A stretch of 64,000 nt of DNA from assembly GCF_901538265.1 (NCBI RefSeq), contig NZ_LR593886.1, positions 9,507,738-9,571,737 on the forward strand, written 5' to 3'. The DNA comes from Gemmata massiliana. Its GTDB lineage: Bacteria > Planctomycetota > Planctomycetia > Gemmatales > Gemmataceae. Within the stretch, counting starts at the first letter, position 1. Each line of letters opens with the position of its first letter. The notes beneath the pieces are model-generated. The model saw nothing but the letters and a program-made list of their open reading frames with translations. It searched no databases and had not been told where the DNA came from. This document shows, one piece after another, positions 52,758 through 61,762 of this stretch. Both the position numbers and the translations under genes were made by a program.

Positions 52758-55277
52758 TTAGACTTCCGCGTCGAAGAAGAAGTCGATCACGCTACCGGAA
52801 TCGGATGCCGACACTTCCGGCGCGCAGTCGAGCGCCGCGACTGCCACAGCGTGCGGCGAATCAGAGGCGTCGCGGTTCGCGAAACGGGTCGCGCGCGGTG
52901 TGAAGCTCGTGTCCGTTTCGCCCCGAGCCGTGTCCGCCCACGCGGACGATCGGCGCTCGGCTTCCGGCGCCATCCACGAGAGCGGCGCGCGGGCACTCGA
53001 CGTGCCGTAGTCCACGATGAACGACGAGGTCGAGGCGCCGCGGGCCGGCGCGCTCACTTCCACCGCGATCGGGGCCGCGTCGAACGTGATCGGCGCGGGG
53101 GTCTCGTGCGCGAGGGCCAAATCGTCGTGGAACCCGAGGGCCATCGACTTCCCGCTGGGGCCGGCACCCGTGGTCCCGTTAACGACCAGCGACCACCCGG
53201 TCAAGCTGCCCGTGTCGTAGGCAGCCATGTCGGTCACCTTCAGCGTCCATGCGCCCTGCGCGTTCAACCCGTCGAACGAGGAGAGCAGCGCGTCGGCCCG
53301 GAACGTGCCGTTGAACGGGGCCGCGCCGTTCGCGATCGCGATCGCCGCTTCGTCGTCGAACGTGGTGTTGGTGAGGTTGTCGCCGCTGCCGCCGCGCCGG
53401 TTGAACAGCGTCACCGTCTTGCCCGCCACGCCGTTCACGGTCGGGGACGTCAGCGTGATGACCAGGTCGCTGTCGTAGGTGTGCGTGAGGTTCACCTTCA
53501 CGTTCAGGTCACTGATGCTGATGGCGTCGGTGATGTTGATGGTCGAGGTCGTCGTCATGTAGTCACGGATCGCCAGCGGCAGCCCGGTCGCGGAGTACGT
53601 CTTGGTGACGTTCAGAACGAGCGCGCCCGTCGCGGTGTACCGGTCCGCGGTCGCTTCGCCCAGGGTGCCGTTGCCGTTCTGGTCCATCAACTTGCCGTTC
53701 GAGTCGGCGATGTTCGGCCCGAACGTGAGCGAGTAGCTCCCGGCGACCGTTTGGGCGCCGAAGAGGATGTCGAACTGCGTGTTGTTCGACCCGGCCACAG
53801 CCACGACGCTGTAGCTCGCCGTGATCGCGCCGTTCGGTCCCGTGAGGCCGACGATATCGGCCGCGGTGAAGGTGGCCGCGTTGATGGCCCGATCGAAGGT
53901 GACTCGCACCTTGTCGAGTTGCGTGGCCGTAGCGCCGCTGAAGGTCGCGGCGGTCACCTTGGGACCGGTCGAGACGGCCGGCGGCGGGCTGGTGGATGCG
54001 AACATCTTCCCGACGTTCAGGCGGCCGCCCGTGGAGACCTTCCCGCTCAGGCCGGCGACCGGGTCCACGGAACTCTTCAGTTTGGCGATCACCTGGGAGT
54101 AGGTGAGCGTCGGGTTCGCGCTCCAGTACAGCGCGATGGCCCCCGTGACGTGCGGCGCGGCCATTGAGGTGCCGCTGTAGCTGCTGTACGTGTTGTTCGG
54201 GGTGGTGCTCAGGATGCCCACGCCAGGCGCGGCGAGCGTGACGGAACTGGCCCCGTAGTTCGAGAAGCTCGCGAGGTTGTCGTTGCTGTCGGTCGCGGCG
54301 ACCGTAACGACATTGTTGTAACTCTGGATGTAGCTCGCGGGGTAGCTCGCGATGCTGTCGATGTTCTGCCCGCTGTTCCCCGCGGCGGCGACGAAGATGT
54401 GCCCCGCGGCCTGCGCGCGCCCGATCGCCGCGGCCAGCGAGCTGTCGTAGCCCCCGCCGCCCCAACTATTGTTCGAGAGCTTCACCCCGTGCGCCACCGC
54501 GAAGTTGAGCGCGGCGACAGCGTTGCTCGTGTACCCGCTCCCGTTTGCGCTGAGGAACTTGAGCGCCATGATCTGGACGTTCCAGTTCACCCCCGCGACG
54601 CCGACGCCGTTGTTGCCCACCGCGCCGATGGTGCCGGACACGTGTGTGCCGTGCCCGTTGTCGTCCATCGGGTTACTATCGTTGTTGGCGAAGTCCCAGC
54701 CGTACACGTCGTCGATGTACCCGTCGCGGTCGTCGTCGATGCCGTTCCCGGCGATCTCGCCGGAGTTCCGCCACATGTTCGCGGCGAGGTCCGGGTGGTT
54801 GTAGTCCACGCCGGTGTCGATGACCGCGACGACGAAGTTCCGGTTCCCGGTGCTGGAGTCCCACGCGGTCGGGGCGCCGATCTTCGTCATCCCGTAGAGC
54901 GACGAGTACGACGGGTCGTTGGGCGTGCGCTGGACCTGGATCATCACGTCGGGCGTGACCGTGGCGACCCCGGGGCGCGCGGCGAGGTAGGCGGCGGCGG
55001 CACCGAGGTCGGTGCCCGCGGTTAGCGTCACACTGTAGATCCCGAACCCGAGCGCCCGCACGCTCGTGGCGAACGGCGCGGCGGCAAGAGTGGCCGCGTC
55101 CGCGGCGGTGTTGGTGTTCGCGCTCATGACCACGTTCACGCGGTCCCCGGCGACCGCTCCCGTGGCGACGAGTTCCGGCAGCGTCAGTTCGGCGAATTTG
55201 GTGGGCGTTGTGCGGTCTTCGAGCAGCTCCACGGCGAGGCGCGTGCGGCCAAAGCGCGACCGGTCAGGGAAGCCCAT
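52758..55277 (-). CDS. Secreted S8 subtilisin-like protease with P-domain
   Basis: 839 residues. The N-terminus 'RTRLAVELLEDRTTPTKFAE' is the LEDRTTP-type motif of exported planctomycete proteins; a classical signal peptide is not evident. A propeptide-like region precedes a subtilase domain with D154 ('VAVIDTGVDYNHPDLAAN'), H209 ('NGHGTHVSGTIGAVG') and S371 ('YSGTSMAAPHVTGAIALYW'). A beta domain ('VTAATFSGATATQLDKVRVT') follows, then a proprotein-convertase P-domain ('SISDLNVKVNLTHTYDSDLV', 'KTVTLFNRRGGSGDNLTNTT') and a low-complexity tail. It degrades proteins outside the cell. Two hairpins follow the stop. All three catalytic residues are present. Confidence 0.93.
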   Translation of the reverse strand: MGFPDRSRFGRTRLAVELLEDRTTPTKFAELTLPELVATGAVAGDRVNVVMSANTNTAADAATLAAAPFATSVRALGFGIYSVTLTAGTDLGAAAAYLAARPGVATVTPDVMIQVQRTPNDPSYSSLYGMTKIGAPTAWDSSTGNRNFVVAVIDTGVDYNHPDLAANMWRNSGEIAGNGIDDDRDGYIDDVYGWDFANNDSNPMDDNGHGTHVSGTIGAVGNNGVGVAGVNWNVQIMALKFLSANGSGYTSNAVAALNFAVAHGVKLSNNSWGGGGYDSSLAAAIGRAQAAGHIFVAAAGNSGQNIDSIASYPASYIQSYNNVVTVAATDSNDNLASFSNYGASSVTLAAPGVGILSTTPNNTYSSYSGTSMAAPHVTGAIALYWSANPTLTYSQVIAKLKSSVDPVAGLSGKVSTGGRLNVGKMFASTSPPPAVSTGPKVTAATFSGATATQLDKVRVTFDRAINAATFTAADIVGLTGPNGAITASYSVVAVAGSNNTQFDILFGAQTVAGSYSLTFGPNIADSNGKLMDQNGNGTLGEATADRYTATGALVLNVTKTYSATGLPLAIRDYMTTTSTINITDAISISDLNVKVNLTHTYDSDLVITLTSPTVNGVAGKTVTLFNRRGGSGDNLTNTTFDDEAAIAIANGAAPFNGTFRADALLSSFDGLNAQGAWTLKVTDMAAYDTGSLTGWSLVVNGTTGAGPSGKSMALGFHDDLALAHETPAPITFDAAPIAVEVSAPARGASTSSFIVDYGTSSARAPLSWMAPEAERRSSAWADTARGETDTSFTPRATRFANRDASDSPHAVAVAALDCAPEVSASDSGSVIDFFFDAEV

Positions 55278-55875
55278 ACTGGACCCTCTCGAACGATAGG
55301 AAGTGTTGAGTTGACGAGGAGCAGGACGGCGGTTGCGAGTTCAGAAGGGGCCGCCTCCTGCCGTCGGACATTCTTACCCCGCGAATTCGTCTGTGACTAG
55401 CTTGTAGATTCAAATATTTCCGGCGCGCCCGGGCCGGTGTCGACCGGGTTCCGACACCGTGTCTCCTTTGTAGACAGGCGCGGGGGTGCCATTTTCCGGG
55501 CCGCCGTAAGATTGCGCCCGGCCCCGCGTTTCTCTGTTCGGGCCTGGATTTTATGCGTTTCGACCCGGTTGCGCGCTCACGGGGCTTTACGCCACCTCAC
55601 TCTGTGTTCTTCCACCATCGCGATCTTCACACAGATCAATAACCATCCGATCAATCGCAACAGAGTTGCGGACTGTGCGTGCTCGCAGAGTTTGCTGGTC
55701 GGGCGCGAGTATGAGAGACCAAATTGTACCCGTGCGGAAAATGGCGCCGGGTTCGTTCGCGCGGAGGAATGACTTTTCGGTGCCGGAGCTTATCCGTTCG
55801 GTGCGCGGTTGCCTCAAATCTATTTTCATCCTACTCATTCGTATCTCGTTACCGCCCACTACGAAGGCTCTGTGC
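55278..55875. other. Intergenic region between subtilase and HDOD gene
   Basis: About 600 bases between divergent genes. An 8-bp hairpin (CGGTGTCG 55435-55442 with 55452-55459) is visible. The HDOD frame is open from 55666 but the part before 55876 is not protein-like. No gene recognised; it should hold the two promoters. Confidence 0.5.
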
Positions 55876-56799
55876 ATGTCGCTCCTATTGCTCCGAGCCC
55901 CGCGAACCGAGCGCCCGTCTCAAACCGGCTCCCGCAGAATCACCGTCACCGATCTCGATCGCGCGGACACGTACCCGACGCTCTCGGACACCACGGTGCG
56001 CGTAATGGGAATGGCCAACCGCACAGACGTATCGGTTGCCGAGGTCGCGGGACTCGTGCGTCGCGACGCGGTGCTCGCGGCCGGTGTACTGCGTGCGGCG
56101 AACAGTTGCGCGCTCCGGGGCGCGCGGGCGATCGAGGACGTGCAGCAGGCCGTTCTGCGGATGGGGCTACAAGAGTGCTGCAAGCTGCTCAGCACGATGG
56201 GCGTGAAGACCGTGTACAACCGCTGTTCGGCAGCCGTTCAAGATCGGTGCGACGTGATTCTGAGGCATTCACTGTTCGTCGCCCGGCTCGCGTCCGGACT
56301 CAGTAAGGACGCGGACATCGGGCAGTCCGGTGCGGCGTTCACCGCGGGCCTGCTCCACGACATCGGGCGCCTGGTCGCGTGCGTGAAGTGCCCGGACGAC
56401 GCGGACGCGGCGCGCCTGCTGACCGCGGACGAGAGCGAGGACACTCCCCGACTCGAGCGTGAGCACTTGGGCAGCGATCACTGCTCGATCGGCCACGCCT
56501 TCGCGGTCCGCAACAAGCTCCCGGACACCATCGCCCGGGCCATCTTGAACCACCACCGCCCGGCCGAGGAAACCGCCCACCGCGAACTGGTCGCGCTGAT
56601 CGCAGTCGCCGAGCGGCTCGCGGCCCACGTTCAGCGGAAGCACAACATCGTCGGGTACAACTTGGTCGCGTGCCCGCACTTCCCGGTCCTGGCGCGGGGG
56701 TGGACCCCGATCCGCGCCGCCGCGTTCCACAAGGCGCTACCGGGTACCGTCGTGCAGGCCATGCGCGACACCCGCGCCATGCTGAAGTCGTGCGCGTAA
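55876..56799 (+). CDS. HDOD domain protein
   Basis: 307 residues from 'MSLLLLRAPRTERPSQTGSR'; the longer open frame to 55666 is not supported. The HDOD signature is visible: 'YPTLSDTTVRVMGMANRTDV', 'EVAGLVRRDAVLAAGVLRAA', 'AVLRMGLQECCKLLSTMGVK', 'AAFTAGLLHDIGRLVACVKC' and 'LPDTIARAILNHHRPAEETA'. HDOD proteins are regulatory relatives of HD phosphohydrolases. HDIGR and NHHRP retain HD-like residues, so the domain is close to the HD ancestor. No receiver or GGDEF domain is attached. Its 3' end is overlapped on the other strand by the frameshifted LRR reading frame. Confidence 0.85.
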   Translation: MSLLLLRAPRTERPSQTGSRRITVTDLDRADTYPTLSDTTVRVMGMANRTDVSVAEVAGLVRRDAVLAAGVLRAANSCALRGARAIEDVQQAVLRMGLQECCKLLSTMGVKTVYNRCSAAVQDRCDVILRHSLFVARLASGLSKDADIGQSGAAFTAGLLHDIGRLVACVKCPDDADAARLLTADESEDTPRLEREHLGSDHCSIGHAFAVRNKLPDTIARAILNHHRPAEETAHRELVALIAVAERLAAHVQRKHNIVGYNLVACPHFPVLARGWTPIRAAAFHKALPGTVVQAMRDTRAMLKSCA

Positions 56800-57752
56800 T
56801 GCGTCTCAACGGTGCGGGTGAAGCGATCCACTATTCCGCGGTGAGTTTGCACTGAGGTAGCGCGGTGGCGAGCACTTTGAGCCCCTCGGCCGTTACGTTC
56901 GTTGATCGGAGGTTCAATTCGGTAAGGTGGGTGAGGCCCCTCCGTTGATCGGAGGTTCAATTCGGTAAGGTGGGTGAGGCCCCTCAGTTCTTTAAGGCCC
57001 TTGTCAGTTACGTCCGTTGACCGAAGATTCAATTCGGCGAGATTGGTAAGTCCCTTCAACTCCGCAAGCCCCACGTCCGTCACCTTCGTACCGAATAGTC
57101 CCAACACCGAGAGTTGAGTAAACCCGCCGAGTTCCTTGAGTCCTCGATCCGTCACCTTCGTGGAACCCAACTCAAGAGACGTCAGTTTAGTGAGCCCCTT
57201 CAATTCCTTGAGGCCCGCGTCCGTGACGTCTGTGCCGAAAAGGCCCAACACCGAGAGGTTGGTAAGCCCCTTCAGTTCCGCGAGCCCCCGATCCGTCACC
57301 TCGATTGAGCGGAGGTTCAGTTCGGTGAGATTCGTGAGTGCCTTGAGTTCCCTGAGCCCCTGGTCCGACACGTCCGTGCAGTCCAGGTGCAGGGAGGCGA
57401 GGTGCGTCAGTCGTTCCAGTTCCTTGAGTCCCGAATCCGTTACCCGTGTGTAGCTGAGGTTCAACCCGAATGCGAACGGCAGATTCGGTACCGACCTCAG
57501 CACCCCGTCGTCGGCCGTTCGCGGCAGCGAGAACGTGTGAACGGTCCCTCGTTCCCCGCTCAGGCGCCGCTCGCGGTGCTCGCCGCCGAGCTTCGCAAAC
57601 GCCTCCTTCGCTTCCTTCAACTGCTCCGAGGACGGAAGCGACGGCTTCGGGGCTTTCGGAACCGGGGCGGCTCGCCCCCACGCACCGCCACTTGGTACCA
57701 GCACAAATATCAGAGCGAACAGCAGAGCAAACGAGCGCGTGCGAACCGTCAT
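56631..57752 (-). CDS. Exported leucine-rich-repeat protein, frameshifted near its C-terminus
   Basis: Starts at 'MTVRTRSFALLFALIFVLVP', with GGAGG upstream of the ATG. A signal peptide and an about 75-residue N-terminal region precede eight 24-residue LRRs of the form GLxELKGLTNLxxLxLxxTxVTD. At 56900-56985 an exact 43-bp tandem duplication shifts the frame, so the protein now continues with an unrelated tail to 56631 instead of ending at 56831-56833. Removing one copy restores 'LRSTNVTAEGLKVLATALPQ' then CKLTAE and a stop, parallel to the ending of the paralogue at 57877. The ancestral gene is thus 56831-57752. Probably recently damaged or switchable. Confidence 0.8.
   Translation of the reverse strand: MTVRTRSFALLFALIFVLVPSGGAWGRAAPVPKAPKPSLPSSEQLKEAKEAFAKLGGEHRERRLSGERGTVHTFSLPRTADDGVLRSVPNLPFAFGLNLSYTRVTDSGLKELERLTHLASLHLDCTDVSDQGLRELKALTNLTELNLRSIEVTDRGLAELKGLTNLSVLGLFGTDVTDAGLKELKGLTKLTSLELGSTKVTDRGLKELGGFTQLSVLGLFGTKVTDVGLAELKGLTNLAELNLRSTDVTDKGLKELRGLTHLTELNLRSTEGPHPPYRIEPPINERNGRGAQSARHRATSVQTHRGIVDRFTRTVETHYAHDFSMARVSRMACTTVPGSALWNAAARIGVHPRARTGKCGHATKLYPTMLCFR
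56900..56985. repeat. Exact 43-bp tandem duplication
   Basis: Copies at 56900-56942 and 56943-56985 are identical and contiguous. The unit length is not a multiple of three, so it changes the reading frame of the LRR gene. The repeat lies within, and partly copies, the last LRR units. Confidence 0.95.
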
Positions 57753-57876
57753 GGGCGCCTCCGGAACAAATCCGGAGGTGAGTATAACTTGCATATTCAC
57801 AGAGGCAAAGCGCGACCCGATACCGCACACGCGGACGACGCACCCAGAAACCCAGCAGACTGACACGCGCGGCCAG

Positions 57877-59262
57877 TTAATTACGGATCTTGCAATGAGG
57901 CAGGGCAGTTTGTAGTTCCCGAATTCCTGCGCCCGTCACCTTGGTACGGAAGAAATCCAGTTGGGTGAGTTGGGAGAACCCGTGGAGCTCTTTGAGCCCT
58001 TGATCGGTCACCTTCGTGCGGGCGAGATACAGGTTGGTCAGTTTGGGGAAGCCACGGAACTCTTTGAGCCCCGCGTTCGTTACCTGCGTGCGGCCGAGGT
58101 ACAGGTTGGATAAGCTCGGGAGCATTTTGAGTTCTTTGAGCCCCGCATCCGTTATTCCCGTGTGGCCCAGATCGAGTGTGACGAGGTTACTGAGCCCCTT
58201 GAGCTCTTTGAGCCCCACGTTCGTCACCGCGGAACCGCGGATGCTCAGGAAGTTGAGATTGGTAAGCCCTTTGAGCCCCTGAAGTCCCTCATCCGTGATG
58301 GAAGCGCCGTCGAGGTCCAGGTAGGTGAGATTGTTGAGCCCCTTGAGTTCCTGGAAGCCGGCACCGGTTAATCGCGTGGATCTGAGATGCAGTTTGGAGA
58401 GGTTGGTAAGCCCCTTGAGTTCCGCAAGCCCCGCGTCCGTCACCTTCGTGCGACCCAAGTCCAGTATGGTGAGGCTGGTGAGCCCCTTCAATTCCTTGAG
58501 GTCCGCGGCCGTCACCGAGGAGCCATAGAGACCTAACATGGTGAGGCTGGTAAGCCCCTTGAGTTCCCGGAACCCCTGACCTGTTACCTTCGCGTCGTCG
58601 AGGGACAAGTACATGAGGTTGGTGAGCCCCTTGAGTTCCTTGAGCCCTGCGTCCGTCACCGCGGTGGAGTCGAGTAATAGAAAAGCGAGATTAGTGAGTC
58701 CGCGGAGGTCTTCGAGTCCCGCGTCAGTCACGCTCGTGTGGCTGAGAGTCAGGTAGGTGAGGTTGGTGAGTCCTTTGAGTTCCCGAAGTCCCACGTCCGT
58801 TACGGGAAGGCCGTGGAGGTCCAGTATGACGAGCCCGGTGAGCCCCTTGAGCTCCCGGAGCCCCATATCTGTTACCTGTGTGCTGGTGAGTTCGAGTGCG
58901 GCGAGATTGGTGAGCCCCTTGAGCTCCTTGAGCAGCGCGTCGCTCATCGATCGGGAACGGAGATCCAGCCCGAACGCGAACGGTAGGTTCGGCACCCGCT
59001 TCAAATCTGCGGCCGTGACCTCGCACCGAAACGTGAAGATGTCCACGACGCCCCGGGCACCGGGTGCGTACCGTTGATGGTGCGAGCACCCGAGCTCCTT
59101 AAATAGTGCCTTGGCCTCTTCCACCTGTGCCGGGGTCGGGACCGGCGCCCCCGGAATCGCGTCCCTCGGAACCGGTGCGTGCCGGGACCAAGCCCGGCTG
59201 GTGGGTGTCAGCGTGAGCACCAAAGCGAACAACGGAACCAACAGATGTGTGCGGGCCGGCAT
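57877..59262 (-). CDS. Exported leucine-rich-repeat protein
   Basis: 461 residues from 'MPARTHLLVPLFALVLTLTP', a signal peptide; the open frame to 59340 is upstream of the likely start. An N-terminal region ('EEAKALFKELGCSHHQRYAP') shared with the 56631 paralogue precedes at least 14 LRRs of 24 residues, e.g. 'TYLTLSHTSVTDAGLEDLRG' and 'SNLYLGRTQVTNAGLKEFRG'. It ends 'GIRELQTALPHCKIRN'. The repeats form a solenoid for protein binding; exported LRR proteins of this type are numerous in Gemmata-like genomes. Ligand unknown. It and its neighbour are tandem duplicates on one strand, 124 bases apart. Confidence 0.88.
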   Translation of the reverse strand: MPARTHLLVPLFALVLTLTPTSRAWSRHAPVPRDAIPGAPVPTPAQVEEAKALFKELGCSHHQRYAPGARGVVDIFTFRCEVTAADLKRVPNLPFAFGLDLRSRSMSDALLKELKGLTNLAALELTSTQVTDMGLRELKGLTGLVILDLHGLPVTDVGLRELKGLTNLTYLTLSHTSVTDAGLEDLRGLTNLAFLLLDSTAVTDAGLKELKGLTNLMYLSLDDAKVTGQGFRELKGLTSLTMLGLYGSSVTAADLKELKGLTSLTILDLGRTKVTDAGLAELKGLTNLSKLHLRSTRLTGAGFQELKGLNNLTYLDLDGASITDEGLQGLKGLTNLNFLSIRGSAVTNVGLKELKGLSNLVTLDLGHTGITDAGLKELKMLPSLSNLYLGRTQVTNAGLKEFRGFPKLTNLYLARTKVTDQGLKELHGFSQLTQLDFFRTKVTGAGIRELQTALPHCKIRN

Positions 59263-59974
59263 AAGTGCCCCCAGGTGAACTCGAGCGCGTGTAACGCTCA
59301 CGGTCGTTCGGGTCGGCACGCGCAGACGACAGCCGCACACGTCCGGTCCCTCGCTCGTATAGTCCCCGCCCGTGTAGCGCGCCGTCGCGCGAAAATCTCA
59401 TGATCCCGCCACACAATCCGTGACAAATGAGGTCGAGAAAGGAGATAAGAAACCCACTCGGCAAGTGAGTAGATGCGCAAACGAGAAACCAATCAACAGA
59501 AAGCGGCCACATCACCGCGTCGCGTCGCATGTGTTGCGAGTGCTCGATCGGTCTCTTCCTCTGGGTAGATTTCGCAACCGAGCCGTGCGGATCGACGTGG
59601 GTCAGTATCGCCGCGTTCATCTCGTCCAAGGGCGCATATTGTTAAAACGGCGATAGCGGCTCATTATTTCTCGCCGCCTAACTCGCGCTTCGGAGCATGT
59701 CACGAGTTCGACCGCGAGTCGTTTTTTGGGGGTGGTAAAAGGCCGCTCGACGCGCCCGAAGCCGCAACGTGCAGAAAATGCGGCACGCTGCACATTTCGA
59801 CGCACCGTGAATTATCTGATATGCAATCGTAAGACCGATTTGTTCGTCCCGATCAGTGGACTTGGTGGCAGATTAAAAAGGCAGACCGCCCCACGATTCG
59901 GCGCTACGGCGAGCGGGGCGCCGCATCTCTACCAGTGCCCCGCTCTCATTTGTTGTTGCTGGTAGCGCTCGTTC
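59263..59974. other. Intergenic region, no gene recognised
   Basis: About 710 bases between the LRR start and a small HTH gene. The short open frames lack coding bias and recognisable motifs. The part around 59700-59900 is less GC-rich than its surroundings. No RNA gene or large hairpin was seen. Confidence 0.5.
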
Positions 59975-60205
59975 ATGCCGGACCAATTTGACACGCGCGA
60001 GGCCCGGACGCGGGCCGTTCTCGCTCTACTCGCGGCCAAAGGGGCACTCAGTGCCGGGCGCATCGCGGCGGAACTCCGCACGACCCGCGACGCCATCACC
60101 CGGTGCCTCGCGCTCCCGCTGTTCGAGCCGGCGACCCCCGGTCGGCGCACCCGCTACCAGTTGTCGGAAGCGGGGCGCCGGGCGGTCGACGAGCTGACTA
60201 GATGA
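59975..60205 (+). CDS. Small winged-helix DNA-binding protein
   Basis: 76 residues: 'AVLALLAAKGALSAGRIAAE', 'LRTTRDAITRCLALPLFEPA', 'RRTRYQLSEAGRRAVDELTR'. This is a compact winged helix-turn-helix of the MarR/ArsR-like type (helix-turn-helix, then a basic wing). It ends overlapping the stop of the convergent DUF1501 gene by eight bases. No effector domain is present. It may be a regulator of nearby genes, but no operator was identified. Confidence 0.65.
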   Translation: MPDQFDTREARTRAVLALLAAKGALSAGRIAAELRTTRDAITRCLALPLFEPATPGRRTRYQLSEAGRRAVDELTR

Positions 60206-61652
60206 GTTGCTTAATCGGCTCGGCGCCCTCGACGCCGACGAGCTTCTGGTCCAGCCCGCCGTAGAAGTACGTCAGTTTGTTCGGGTCAAGCCCCATCTGC
60301 TGGAGCACGGTCGCGTGCAGGTTCTTCACGTGGAACCGGTCGTCCACCGCGAAGTTCCCGAGTTCGTCCGTCGTGCCGACGCTGATCCCGCCCTTGATGC
60401 CACCGCCGGCCATCCAAGAGGTGAACCCGTAGGCGTTGTGGTCGCGCCCGGTACCCTGGGCGTACTCCGCCGTGGGCTGGCGCCCGAACTCGCCGCTCCA
60501 GATCACGATCGTGCTGTCGAGCAGCCCGCGCCGCTTCAGATCCTTGAGCAGCCCCGCGATCGGCTTGTCCGTGTTGCCCGCGTGCAGCGAGTGGTTCTTC
60601 ACCAGGTCGCCGTGGGCGTCCCAGTTGTGGTCGTTGTGGTTCCCGCCGCTGTAGATCTGGACGAACCGGACGCCGCGCTCGACGAGGCGCCGGGCGAGCA
60701 GGCACTTGCGGCCGAAGTCCTCGGTCCGCTTCTCGTCGATGCCGTAGAGCGCCTTCGTCTCCGCGGTTTCCTTCGAGAAGTCCACGGCTTCCGGCGCGTG
60801 CTCCTGCATCTTGAACGCCAGCTCGTAGCTCGCGATGCGGGCCATCAGCTCCGAGTTGTCCGCACGCGCGGATAGGTGCTGCTCGTTCTTCTCCTTGAGC
60901 CGGTCGAGCAGGTCGCGCTGCTGGGCGCGCGTGGTGCCCTCGGGGAGCGCGAGGTCGTGGATCGGGGTCTTGTCGGCGCGGATCTGTACGCCCTGGTACG
61001 CGGCCGGCATGTACCCGCTGGACCAGTTCTTCGGCCCGTTGATCGGCCCGCCGCTGTGGTCGAGCATCACCACGAACCCGGGCAGGTTCTCGTTCTCGCT
61101 GCCCAGGCCGTAGGTCACCCAGGAACCGAGGCACGGGCTGCCCGAGAGCAGGCGCCCGCTGTTCATCATCATCAACCCGGACCCGTGGATCGGGGACTCC
61201 GCGTACATCGAGTGCAGGAACGCGATGTCATCCACGCACGTGCCGACGTTGGGGAACAGGTCGGACACGCGCTTGCCGCACTTGCCGTAGTTCTTGAACG
61301 CGAACTTCGGCCCGACCACGCGCCCCGTGTTCTTGTGCCCGCCGCGCCCGAACGTCTTGACCGGGATCGTCTTCCCGTCGAGCTTCGCGAGTTCGGGCTT
61401 CTCGTCAAACGTGTCGACTTGGCTCGGCCCGCCGTACATGAACAGGAAGATCACCGCCTTGGCCTTGGCCGGGATCATCGGCTTCCGCGGGGCCATCGGG
61501 TTCGAGAACTTAATGCCCCCCTTCACGTCGTTCGCGAGGAGTGGGTCGGTGCCCATCAGCCCCGTGAGCCCGAGCGCTCCGAACCCGGCCCCGGTCTCCC
61601 ACAGGAACTCGCGCCGGGTGCGGCGGCAGAATTGGTTCGCGTTATCGAGCAT
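60198..61652 (-). CDS. DUF1501 (sulfatase-like fold) exported protein
   Basis: 484 residues. N-terminus 'FCRRTRREFLWETGAGFGAL' carries a Tat-like arginine motif. DUF1501 segments: 'AKAVIFLFMYGGPSQVDTFD', 'GRLLSGSPCLGSWVTYGLGS', 'VIWSGEFGRQPTAEYAQGTG', 'HNAYGFTSWMAGGGIKGGI' and 'HVKNLHATVLQQMGLDPNKL'. It is a paralogue of the 16103 gene. It lies downstream of a DUF1549/DUF1553 gene on the same strand, with a REPIN-like element in the 110-base gap. Function of the family unproven; exported enzyme-like protein. Confidence 0.9.
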   Translation of the reverse strand: MLDNANQFCRRTRREFLWETGAGFGALGLTGLMGTDPLLANDVKGGIKFSNPMAPRKPMIPAKAKAVIFLFMYGGPSQVDTFDEKPELAKLDGKTIPVKTFGRGGHKNTGRVVGPKFAFKNYGKCGKRVSDLFPNVGTCVDDIAFLHSMYAESPIHGSGLMMMNSGRLLSGSPCLGSWVTYGLGSENENLPGFVVMLDHSGGPINGPKNWSSGYMPAAYQGVQIRADKTPIHDLALPEGTTRAQQRDLLDRLKEKNEQHLSARADNSELMARIASYELAFKMQEHAPEAVDFSKETAETKALYGIDEKRTEDFGRKCLLARRLVERGVRFVQIYSGGNHNDHNWDAHGDLVKNHSLHAGNTDKPIAGLLKDLKRRGLLDSTIVIWSGEFGRQPTAEYAQGTGRDHNAYGFTSWMAGGGIKGGISVGTTDELGNFAVDDRFHVKNLHATVLQQMGLDPNKLTYFYGGLDQKLVGVEGAEPIKQLI

Positions 61653-61681
61653 GGCGGAGGGCCTCAGTTACGGTTGTCATT

Positions 61682-61754
61682 GTAGGTCGGGCTGTGCCCG
61701 ACGTGGTTTGTCTGTCAGAAGGCAGGACGAAGCGTCGGGCACAGCCCGACCTAC
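61682..61754. repeat. Inverted doublet with GTAG-headed hairpins (REPIN-like), 22-bp perfect arms
   Basis: Left arm 61682-61703 and right arm 61733-61754 are exact reverse complements, 29 bases apart. Each arm begins GTAG on its own strand and contains the hairpin TCGGGC-TGT-GCCCGA (or its complement). It sits between two co-oriented genes, the DUF1553-type gene stop and the DUF1501 start. Confidence 0.85.
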
Positions 61755-61762
61755 CAAAGGCA

